From NCBI GenBank assembly GCA_907164885.2, contig OU015496.1, positions 168,174,690 through 168,238,689 on the forward strand: a stretch of 64,000 nucleotides of DNA, read 5' to 3'. The notes under the pieces are model-generated. The model was given only the letters and a program-made list of their open reading frames with translations, was not told where the DNA came from and made no database searches. The DNA comes from Dolomedes plantarius. Its lineage: Eukaryota > Arthropoda > Arachnida > Araneae > Dolomedidae. Shown here piece after piece: positions 47,542 to 57,149 of this stretch. Both the position numbers and the translations under genes were made by a program. Position 1 is the first letter of the stretch; the number at the start of each line of letters is the position of its first letter.

Positions 47542-48973
47542 CACTCTGTCACAAAAAAATATATACACCCAGAAGAAATCGAGTTACTATCAGGAAACTT
47601 CGCAGGAATGTAGTCTGGTAAGAGATATGCAAATGATTTAAATTTCGACGCCAATGAGACAACGGTAAGTGCGCTATGCGCATATGCGATGCACAGCTGA
47701 GAGAGTTTAATAGCATGATTGCTCGTGCCATACGGTTATTCAAACAAATCTGTCGACTTGGATGGACGCTATTGTGACTAGAAATGCCTCTGCGATGTAA
47801 CCGGTGGCAGTACAAACAATTGACGGACTTTGAGAGTGGACGTATAGTAGGCATCAGAGAAGCAGGTTGGTCGAAAAGACGTATCGGCCGCCACCTCGGT
47901 CGGAGCGATATGATAGTTGCTCGATGTTGGCAACAATGGATTACGGAAGCCGTCGCGGATCCGGTCTAAAGTCGCGGAGTGTCAGGGCGTCCCAGGAACA
48001 CAAATGCGCGCGAGGATCGCGCAATCATAAGAGCTGCCACGTCCGCACCAACAGTGTCGCTAGAATCGGTTCGATGCCATTTACCACCTTCCAGACATCC
48101 GGTGGTATCAACGGAAACCATTCGGAGACGACTGGCCGACGCAGGTATAAGGAGCCGACGTCCATTAAGACGCCTACCACTGATTCCACATCATAGGCAG
48201 TGTCGATTGGATTTTTGCCGACCTCGGGCAAGCTGGAGGGTGACTGACTGGAGGCGTGTGATCTTCAGCTATGAATCCCGATTCAGTCTCATTGCTGAAG
48301 ACCAGCGCATACGCGTGTGGAGGCGTCCAGGCCACTGGTCTGATTCGGCATTAGTTGTCGAGAGGCATACGGCGATTACACAAGGTGTGACAGTGTGGGA
48401 ACGATTTGTTAAGACACACGATCACCTCTAGCCATCCTTCAACGTACTTTGATGGCACGCAGTTACTTAGACGAGATTTTAACGCCAGTTTTACTGCCTA
48501 TGCTATCAAGTCGCCCAAGTGCAATTTATCAGCAAGACAACGCTCGTACACATACTGCGCGACTCTCCCAACAATGTCTTCAAGGATATGACGTACTCCC
48601 ATGGCGTGATAGGTCACCAGACCTCTCACCAATAAAGCACGTCTGGGACGTGCTTGGAAGGCGATTGCAGCCGTCCCGGAATACTGGGGAATTAACTGCC
48701 CAGTTCCAAAAATTATCGCATGATCTTCCGCAGGAGGTTATAGATGACCTCATTGATTCGATGCCATGCCGTGTTCCGGCTTGTATAACTACCAGAGGTG
48801 GATTTACTACTTACTGATTTGTAACCTTTTTCATGCCATATCTTCTTAATAAAACGAGGTCTGTTCTTCTGAATTTGTAATCACTTGCTTATCTCCTCAT
48901 AAACTACATACATGATAAGTTTCGTTATAGTAACTTGTTTCCTTCTGGGTGCATTTATTTTTTTGTGACAGTG
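47542..48973 (+). mobile_element. Full-length Tc1-like element, inactivated
   Basis: A 1,432-bp element with ends CACTCTGTCACAAAAAAATA (left) and the inverse of CACTGTCACAAAAAAATAAA (right). The inverted repeats extend to about 50 bp, including CACCCAGAAG and AGTTACTAT. TA lies at 47540-47541 and 48974-48975. It encloses one decayed transposase. Confidence 0.9.
47784..48817 (+). pseudogene. Tc1-like transposase with two catalytic substitutions
   Basis: ATG 47784 (MPLRCNRWQY) opens the helix-turn-helix part (LTDFESGRIVGIREAG, IGRHLGRSDMIVARCWQQW). An in-frame TAA lies at 47967-47969, then the same frame continues through RRLADAGIRSRRPLRRLPL and VIFSYESRFSL, where Tyr replaces the first catalytic Asp. 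A frameshift near 48400-48450 leads to YQQDNARTHTAR (second Asp intact) and SPDLSPIKHVWD, where Lys replaces the catalytic Glu. Spacing between these is 32 residues. It ends at TGA 48815-48817 after RGGFTTY. Two of three catalytic residues lost, one stop and one frameshift make this clearly dead. Confidence 0.88.
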
Positions 48974-49443
48974 TATTTTTTATGTTATAGTACATCATAA
49001 AAGTACTATTGTACGTTAGAAGCCAAGAAATTAAAAATGGGCCTTTTTCTAGATTTTTGTGCCTTGATTCCTTTGAGTTCCCCCCCCCCCCCTTGGCATA
49101 GAAAAATCTGAAATCCGTAGTGTTCTATTAACTAATGAACGTCAATTTTTTTTCATTTACTTTGGATACAATATTTCTAGTACATTTTCCCCCAAAATAG
49201 AAAACTTGATATTGGATTCTTAAATATCACCTTTGCTTTCAGCTTCATTTCAGCTACTGTAATGGTCCAATATATGACTCTACATGCATTTATATCCTTA
49301 TCTCATAAAACATACTGTCTAGAGAGGCAAAGAAACCAACATCATTGGCTTTACAGAATGGTTTCATGATTGCTGAAATATCGTCAGTTAGGTAAATAAT
49401 CTGCCGTTGATTAACCTTAGACACATATATATTTATATCGGGG
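48974..49443. other. No gene seen
   Basis: Spacer with a C homopolymer near 49080-49092. Confidence 0.5.
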
Positions 49444-51170
49444 GACCAGAATTAAAACACCCCTACTCTGACCTCCCTGTATCTTAAAGTACTAATTGTA
49501 AATGCTTCAAATTTTGTACACATACTGTTCAAAATATAGGGAAACGGATTTCGCGAAAACAAATTTAGTCCCCAAAACACAAATAGGCGGCACTGTGCAA
49601 TAAAAAATATGAAAAGAGAGTAAAATAATAATAGAAAAAAAAACACATGCGAAACGAAAATTTTCCTTTTTTAATTCTTACCCTTATGGAAAAGCAGAAA
49701 AATTAAAAAAAATAAATAAATAAGCTTAAACTGCCATTGTAACTGCAATTTCGCCTCGTAAGCACAAAAAATTGCATAAACCCCTGGTTTGCAGCCATAT
49801 ACTGATTATTAAAGAGGATAAAAACTAGGGAATGTTATTCTCATCAGTGATGGCTGTCCCGCTTCCAGAAAGCGCAATGCTTGTAAAGATCTTTTATGAA
49901 AATAAAGGGAATGCTGCAGCTGCTCTTCGAGAGTTTCCCCGACTTAAGAATTTGAGCAAAAGACCATTTCTTCCCCAAGGTCTCAGGAGAATGATCGCTA
50001 AATTCGAGAAAACTGGACATCCTGGAGCTCAACCGGGCCGTGGACGAAAACCGGTTCGCTCAGATGTCGTTGAAGATGTTGCCACCGCTATTGTTGAACA
50101 GTCAGTGAATATTGTTGTAGGCTGTAGCAGTGCACATGCTGTGTCACGACCCTTGGGGTGCTCTCAATAGCACAGTGTGGAACGTACTGAGGAAAAGGAT
50201 GCATTGTTTTCCGTACAAGATCAGTCATGATCAACAGTTGCTGGCCATCGACAGGGAGAAGCGACTGACCATTGCATTGACATTTCTTACTGAAGTGGAT
50301 GCATCGTGGCCATGGCACATTCTGTGGAGCGACGAGGCCTATTTCTACCTCAGTGGAGCAGTGAATACCCATAAATGTCGCATTTGGGACACGGAAAATC
50401 CCCGTACCTTCCAAGAGATTCCACTCCACTCGCCGAAAGTTACAGTCTGACGGGGATTCACAGCCATTACTCATTCTTGGATCTTTCTTTTTCGAAGAGG
50501 CTACTTGCAATGGACCTGTGACATGCACCGTGACGGCCAACAACTACAAAAGGGTGCTTGAAACTTTTGTTGAACCCATTTGCAACTCCAGAAATGTCTT
50601 GATTCAGTTACTTTTATGCAAGAGGGAGCGCCTCCACACACTGGACACTGTGTACAGCAGTTTCTTCCGCGATGTTTCACTAATGACAAAATAATCAGTC
50701 GTGCGTTTCCGTCAACCTAGCCATCTCGTTCTACGGATTTTTTATCCGTGGAATTTTTTGCTGTGAAAAATCTTGTTTATCGTGGACAACTAGTAACCTT
50801 GGGAGACTTTAAAGAAGGTATCACTCTGTGAGAATCATTTCAGTCGATCAGCTAGGATCCGCAGTTGAACAACCTGTCCAAAGACTGCAGATTTTACATC
50901 AACAAGAAGGGAACCATATTGAGCAGCGTTCTCTGCGTCGGTAAGGTGTTTGTCACGTGAATATTTGGTACGTCCAAATAAAATGTGTTTAAAATGTGTT
51001 TTTGTGTATTTTCAGCATATTAGCAGCTGTACAGCGATTTCAGGAACTAAATATATTTTCGAGTGATCCGTTTTCACATGTCTTGAATAGTATGTGTACA
51101 AAATTTGAAGCCTTTACACTGAGTAGTTCGATGTACAGGGAGGTCAGGGTAGGGGTGCTTCATTTCTGTC
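49444..51170 (+). mobile_element. DUF4817-type DNA transposon with long inverted repeats
   Basis: The first about 110 bases (CACCCCTACTCTGACCTCCC, GCTTCAAATTTTGTACACAT, AAACGGAT) recur inverted at 51062-51170 at roughly 80 percent identity, giving much longer terminal repeats than the Tc1-like elements nearby. The exact outer ends and the target duplication were not resolved. It contains a DUF4817/DDE transposase pseudogene. Confidence 0.75.
49850..50944 (+). pseudogene. DUF4817/DDE transposase pseudogene
   Basis: Starts MAVPLPESAMLVKIFYENKG, the N-terminal DUF4817 helix-turn-helix type domain, with PGRGRKPVRSDVVEDVATAI following. The frame is then disturbed around 50130-50190. It resumes with DREKRLTIALTFLTEVDA and HILWSDEAYFYLSG (first catalytic Asp, about 50325). 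A stop at 50448-50450 and further shifts follow. Weaker matches are the expected second-motif area (about 50610-50650), a segment near 50700 where the usual SPD reads STD, and the C-terminal LVYRGQLVTLGDF region (about 50770-50810). It is clearly inactive. The family name is from recognition of domain order. Confidence 0.75.
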
Positions 51171-52077
51171 ATTAAAAATATTCCAGTTCCTAAATATGTT
51201 TCCACGACGAGGATAGTCAAGAACTACAAATATTAAACAATTAAATGCGGAAACATTTGCAATAAAATTTTGATTAACACCGAAGTAACAAATAAATTAT
51301 TTACCAGTCAAAATTATTCACCTCGAAACCCCTTTTATGTGCTTTCATTAAATTACTTTTTCTGTTACGTTACTTTCAAGTTCTTTATAAAATATAGTAC
51401 ATACACAAAAAAATCTGTCGAATAAATCTGCTTCATTAAAATAGAAGAGAATTGTTTTTTAGTTAATTAATAATTAAACACGAATAACTGAATCTTGTTT
51501 TCAATTGGATGTAATGAAGTAATTTATGAAAAGGAGAAAAAAATTCCTAAATGGAAGTCCGTCGAAATATTTAAATGAATGTGTAATCAAAAGAATACTT
51601 TACATTAATGTTTCTTTAAATGAAATCATTTCTACAGCTGTGAATTTTAAGCCAGAAAGAAAAATCATCTATAAAATTTTTATTAATGTTATAATTATTT
51701 TGTCCAACGCACTCTGTTTACAAATATTGCATTATATGAAATCCTATGTTACGTAATGATCATTTGCTTCAGAAAAAGTATACTGAATTCATAATGTAAC
51801 ACAGTTTAATGGAGGGATATTCTCTTAATGATTTGAAAATAACTCTGTTTTTGAGAAACGTGTTTTTATACAAATTAAATGGAAAATTTATGTAAATGCA
51901 TTTCTAAAACTGTTTAACTGATCCCATTAAGTATATACCACAATTTATCATATTAATTAGCTTGTTAAAAGCCGTAAAATTCCCTATTATTTTCTGTATT
52001 GAAGATAAGTTATAAATTGAGAAAACTCATTTTAATAAGATGATCGTAAATGGTACTAGAATGTCATGAATAAAATA
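51171..52077. other. No gene seen
   Basis: AT-rich spacer between two transposons. Confidence 0.5.
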
Positions 52078-53623
52078 CACTGCTCAAAAAAATTAGGGGA
52101 GCAAGCAAAGAAGTTAAGAAAACCGTGCGAGACAGCCATTTATTGGCATAAAATGGATAGTACACGCGTATCAATGCGCAATACAGAAAAAAAGACGTAA
52201 AAAATTTGTAATTAAGCTTTAATTCTTTGAAAATATGGAAAAAACATGAAAAGATGATTTAGGGAAACAATTTGGTTACATGTAAACGATAAAAAAAAGT
52301 ATTGTTTAGAAATGATGCAAGATTTTTAATATGGCGTGTGGTCTCCTCGAACAGCTAAGACAGATGCACACCTGTTTTCCATGGATGCGATGATGTTATC
52401 GATAAGACTTTGGGGAATACCGTTCCACTCCTCAAGAAGTGCAATCTCCAAGTGTCGGTGAGTAAAAGAAGGCCTTGGTCTCGCAGCAATGCGTCATCTG
52501 AGCATGTCCCAAACATGCTCGATTGGATTCAGGTCAGGAGAGCACGCTGGCCATTCCATACGCTGTATTGTTTCAGCTTCAAGCATGTTCTCCACAAGAT
52601 GAGCTGTAAGCGGTCCGGCATTATCATGCTGGAAAACAAAGCAATCTCCAATGACTGCAGCGTAAGGTATGACATGAGGTCTCAGTATCTCGTCTGCATA
52701 CCTTCGGGCCGTCAAAGTACCATTCCGAATGATATGCAGGTCCGTACGTCCATCTATGCTGATTCCACCCCATACCATAAAATCAGCTCGTCTGTATTGT
52801 GACCTTTCACGAACGAATGTGGGGTTATTTCGAGTGTCCCTTTCCCTCCATACCAAAACACGTTCGGTGTCACACTCCAGACTGAATCGGGACTCGTCTG
52901 TAAACAGCACTTGGCTCCAGTCATGTTGCTCCAAATCTCGATGTTCAGCAGCCCATCTTCTTCGGGCCGCACGGTGGCGTGGGGTCAACGGAATGCAGAC
53001 CATTGGCCTACGTAAATAGAGACCTCCCTGATGAAGCCTATTACGTACTGTTTGGCTGGACACCCTTCGTACTGTTGCCAAGAGCAACTGTCTTTGCAGC
53101 TGACTAGCATTGTCTGTTCTGTATCGATGAGCTGTTAACAGTATATACCGGTCATCAGTTGCTGTAGTGGCGCGTGGCCGACCTTGCCCTGGTCGACGTC
53201 TAACATTTCCTGTTTCTTGGAATCGATTCCACAGCCTTGCAACGACACTTCTGGCGACTCCAACAGCGTCCCCGACACTGCGTTGTGTTTGCCCGGATTC
53301 AAGTCTGCCTATAATACGCCAGGCCATGGATTCCGGTAAATCCCGTTGTTGAGACATTTTCAAGTCACCTTTTCTCAAAAAGAATAACTGAGCAATCGAA
53401 TTTCACAGTTAAAGCAGTAAAACAGACGTTTCTGCAACATGCCCGCCCTTATGCTCTTTTTCTGGTTTTTGACGTCATGAACTTTGATTTGCATATGAAG
53501 TTTTCTTCTTATGTTTCCTGCTAGGTTTTAAATTATGGATGATTTATTTTATGTTACTTATCGGTGTAAGTATTTCCGTAATTTCGTTAAAACAATGTGG
53601 TCCCCTAATTGTTTTGAGTAGTG
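52078..53623 (-). mobile_element. Nearly intact Tc1-like element with DD34E transposase
   Basis: A 1,546-bp element: CACTGCTCAAAAAAATTAGG at the left, the inverse of CACTACTCAAAACAATTAGG at the right, TA at 52076-52077 and 53624-53625. The inverted repeats are about 26 bp with three differences. One transposase gene on the minus strand is complete except for a single stop codon. Confidence 0.92.
52326..53378 (-). pseudogene. Tc1-like transposase, one nonsense codon from complete
   Basis: From ATG 53378 (or the in-frame ATG 53357, MSQQRDLPES) the frame runs without shifts to TAA at 52326-52328, about 350 codons. The only interruption is TGA at 52494-52496, after HVWDMLR. Domains: helix-turn-helix (MAWRIIGRLESGQTQRSVG and VARSVVARLWNRF), a GRPR linker (RRPGQGRPRATT), then LFTDESRFSL (first Asp), VFQHDNAGPL (second Asp) and SPDLNPIEHVW (Glu), with 34 residues between the last two. 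It ends RGDHTPY, typical of the family. All catalytic residues are present; the stop removes the last 56 residues. It could be read as a very recent pseudogene. Confidence 0.93.
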
Positions 53624-54159
53624 TATATAGACTCATGCAGTATGTAAAGAAGCCTTTAAAGTTATAATTGCTGTCAGTGAAGAGTATTAGAATAATATTA
53701 GAAAGTAAGAAATAAATTGTTTCTTATGGGGAATATAGTTTAATAAGCCAAAGAAAAATGAAGATTAAGTATATTTAAAAAAATATAACATCGTTTCATA
53801 AAGGTACTTAAAATATTTTATTAAGCTGCTTTGTTTTATATTTTATAAAATCCCCGTAGCCATTTCTAATTAAAACCCTAGATAATTTGAATTAGATAGG
53901 TTGATAGTCATTCTTATTGTTATTAATTCGTAATGTTCGGAGAACCACTTTAACTTTCTACCTTTTCCAAAAAGATTCGTCAAAGGACTAATATTTCGTG
54001 TAGTTTTAAATAGTTACAGCTTCAGTCTTTCTTTATATGTGTTAAGGGTTTTATACATTTTTATTTGTTTTTTAGTATGTATGTCTTTTAGAAGTTAATA
54101 AATATAATCTCTTTGCATTCCTGACGTTTGTAATTTCAACCGGCATTTTGCTTGTCAAT
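53624..54159. other. No gene seen
   Basis: AT-rich spacer. Confidence 0.5.
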
Positions 54160-54427
54160 CAGGAACTTTTCTGAAACTTAAGGTTGCTCCGTTCGAATCC
54201 AGAGAAGCGATATTAAATAACCCCATGTCCATACCGGAGATGGACACGTTAAATCCGTAGATAGGAAAGTCCCTCTATGAGGTCCGGGGAAAATTAAGGT
54301 AGCACCTGGCTAAATCGGACTCTCTTGTGGTGCCAGTATAAACCCTGAGAATCACTCCGCACCCAGCAAGCCTATGTGGACCTGGTCTTGAATACTTCCT
54401 GCCAGGGGGCATTAGAAACAACAACAA
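54160..54427 (+). mobile_element. SINE with AACAACAACA tail, second subfamily
   Basis: CCGTTCGAATCC near 54190 is a B-box-like motif. The unit ends CATTAGAAACAACAACAAG, the same kind of 3' end as the SINE at 40586-40965 (GGATTGGAAACAACAACA), while the middle is different. A shared tail with different bodies suggests both use the same LINE partner. Confidence 0.6.
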
Positions 54428-54468
54428 GAAAAACACGGAACGCTCCAAGAAAATTCCCCTCATACCAG

Positions 54469-54562
54469 TCAGGTCAGGAGAGCACGCTGGCCATTCCATA
54501 CGCTGTATCAAGCATGTTCTCCACAAGACGAGCTGTATGCGGTCAGGCACTATCATGCTGGA
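54469..54562 (-). repeat. Orphan fragment of the 52-53 kb transposase
   Basis: TCAGGTCAGGAGAGCACGCT onward matches 52529-52633 closely, with an 11-bp deletion and a few substitutions. The minus strand carries the QRMEWPACSPDL motif. There are no inverted repeats, so it is a stray piece of a related transposase lying 40 bp after the SINE tail. Confidence 0.88.
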
Positions 54563-54670
54563 AGTCTTAGCTTTGAGTCTAGATCAGTAATTCTTAACCA
54601 TTTTATATCTAGGCTTTCTTTTCAGATGACTTTCAGACACCCCCTTTTCCCCAAGACTTACTAGTAAAAT

Positions 54671-55247
54671 AGTGGTTGTTTCAAAAAGAATCATCCGATT
54701 TTAAAAAATCAGAACTATTTCTCTTTTAATCCGTTTTGATCGCATAATGTATAGGCAGAAAGAGGGAAATCTCAAGTTTCACGCATTTGCCGACAAGTAA
54801 CGCTTACGCTCTTCCTTCGCCCACCACTTCAGTATTTGTAAAGATGGCGACTGCCCAATAGAAATCATTTTATGCTTTACGATTTGCAAAGTGTGAGTCC
54901 GTAACAACTGTTCAGCGTGATTTTCGTCGACAAAACACTGGTAGATTGTAGTTCCTACCTCTCAGAGCATTAGACAACGGTATAAACAATGTTGTCTGTG
55001 TACGCATAACAGACAGCATAATAGAAGCAGTGTATGCAGATATGATCGCAAAAGTTTGGGACGAATTTGCCTACCATATAGACATATGTCGTGCATCTAA
55101 AGGTGGGCATATTGAGCCCCTTTAATTTGGTTCGTAAAAAAACTTCATGATTAGCCGTGTAATATAACATTAATTTTGAGTTACTATGTTCAATATTTTT
55201 CATAATATAATCATTTCAAATCGGGTGATTCTTTTTGAAACACCCTG
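54671..55247 (+). mobile_element. Deletion derivative of a DUF4817-type element
   Basis: The left GTTTCAAAAAGAATCATCCG and the right (inverse GTTTCAAAAAGAATCACCCG, then GGGTG outward) are inverted repeats with TA outside the right end. Inside, ATG 54845 begins MATAQ, then an in-frame TAG, then KSFYALRFAKCESVTTVQRD, matching the start of the DUF4817 helix-turn-helix domain. Only this N-terminal stub survives. The left end is a few bases uncertain. Confidence 0.7.
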
Positions 55248-55341
55248 TACATTCTATGCATGTTTTTCGCTAGTCACCCCCGCCCATGAATATCAGTAAC
55301 GCCTCCCTGGAGGTTTTATTACCCAGGATGAGAAATGTTGT

Positions 55342-55713
55342 TTTAGAGTATAGGGCACCGGTGTTGGACCACGGAACTAATTGACGATGGTCTCATAGCT
55401 CTCGCGGTGGTGATTTTGGTTTGTAAATTGTTGGATATAATTATTTCGCCAAATAACCGGAAAATGGTGTTCTTTGATCCTTTGGTGAAAGGTGATATAG
55501 ATTTTCAATGGTGTTATATAGATTTTCAAGGGTATTATTTAGAGTATAGGGCACCGATGTTGGGCCACGGAACTAATTGACGATGGTCTGATAACTCTCG
55601 TGGTGGTGATTTTGGTTTGTAAATTGTTGGATAGAATTATTCCGCCAAGCTAACCGGAATATGGTGTTCTTTGATCCTTTGGTGAAAGGTGATATGGTTT
55701 TTCAATGGTATTA
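55342..55713. repeat. 196-bp tandem duplication, two units
   Basis: TTTAGAGTATAGGGCACCG begins units at 55342 and 55538. The units share long stretches (GGAACTAATTGACGATGGTC, GGTGTTCTTTGATCCTTTGG) with about a dozen substitutions, so the duplication is older than the 86-bp one at 7705. No coding sequence is evident. Confidence 0.92.
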
Positions 55714-56924
55714 TTACTTGTTTTCGAATCAGTTAGTTTCATACTTTTTAATTCAAACAACTGTTTTCATATCTGACTAAATATTTTCTTTTTTTCCTCT
55801 TTAACTTTCTTGAAACAGCTAATAGTTTTTGTTTTAGTTGCATCAAACGTATGTTAGCATCAGTAGTTATTTGAATATGTGCCCCTTCATTTTTGCTTAA
55901 AGCATAAATAGAAAAATTTCAATATATCACATAAGTGTAATTTATAATATCATTAAAATAGAAATCGAAATATCTGATTAAAAACAAAATGTTCATTGAT
56001 TAATGGTTGTTATAATTGCAAAATTTATTCTTGGATTGTAAATTATGTTAATGGAACTTGTTTTTTATGTATTTTACTAATTTTGATGAAAGTCTTTTTG
56101 TAATTTTGTCAGGTCTATCACACTGTTTCAAATCTGAAACAGTTCTTGATTAATTCGTACTCTCAGTTTACATAATGGAAAGCATACATTACACATAAAA
56201 AGCTTTTTACTTGAGAATGTAAAATGTACAGATATATAAAATTTCCTAAATTATTATTTGGAAATTATCAATGTCTTTTTTTATTTCGATCATATGTGCA
56301 CTTAAGTTTATTAATTTCTTTCATTTTTGATGTGTTACTGGTTACGGATTTTCAGCCTTCATTTTTCTGAATAATTACTTTTTTTCCCTATTGTTGTTTG
56401 CATGTACAGTATTGTGCATGAGAATACGAGATATAGTGTTCTAAAATTATCAAAGTTTGCCCTTGTACAGTTTTATTATTCTTATAAGTTCTGCTTATTT
56501 ATTTACAATTTAATGAATTTGTGTTTATTTTACTTCTAAGTCTTGATTTTTCTGATTAATTGCATAATCTAACTGATATACAGGGTGGTAATAAAAAAAC
56601 TTCGCCGATATATGGACCTCTAGCTGCTGTTCCTTTCAACCGATCGAAATGAGATTTCAGATATAGTTATTCAGAGGTTTCAGCTCGAGATTCTGTGAAC
56701 GGCAACCAAGTGGCGCTCACGGTTAGGATTATAGGTACAGAAACTCGAAATTTTTGAACGGCAACGCCCACTTTTTTACCATCGCAAAATGCTCTGCGCA
56801 TGCGAAAACCCTAAAGAGCCTTGGAACGGCACGTGCATCACAAAAGAAAAACGGACCCATTATTCACGCACAAAACGTTGCACAGTCTGCAACCTTTCGC
56901 ACAGTCCCGTACGGTTTCCACGAG
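55714..56924. other. Spacer and degraded mariner flank
   Basis: AT-rich to about 56580. From ACAGGGTGGTAATAAAAAAA (56581) the sequence is GC-richer and probably the end of the mariner-like remnant that follows, but a matching right inverted repeat was not found. Confidence 0.4.
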
Positions 56925-57149
56925 TCACAGGTCGAACATATTTTCATCGTTTGTTGACGTTGAGGTTCGTCCCCAACTTGGATCTTCATGGATGGATGAT
57001 CTTCCCGATTTGAAACGCGTAAACCACTCGTAACATTGTGTACGGCTCATACACACCTGTTTACGGGCCTGCTGAAGCAACGCCCACGTTTCAGAAAAAA
57101 GATTTGCCGATGTTAAAGCAAAATTTGAAATTACAACATTGCTCCACAA
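56925..57149 (-). pseudogene. Mariner-like HTH_48 domain remnant
   Basis: The frame contains FSETWALLQQARKQVCMSRT, QCYEWFTRFKSGRSSIHED and SWGRTSTS, the N-terminal helix-turn-helix (HTH_48) and linker of mariner transposases and the GVQW3-type host proteins derived from them. The catalytic domain that should follow at lower coordinates is not recognisable, and the start of the domain is degraded. Confidence 0.75.

Noticed and set aside
52410..53352. Plus-strand frames within the 52-53 kb element
   Set aside because: Antisense shadows of the minus-strand transposase.
54275..54556. 93-codon minus-strand frame with a QRMEWPACSPDL motif
   Set aside because: A chimera of a transposase fragment and an antisense SINE, not one gene.
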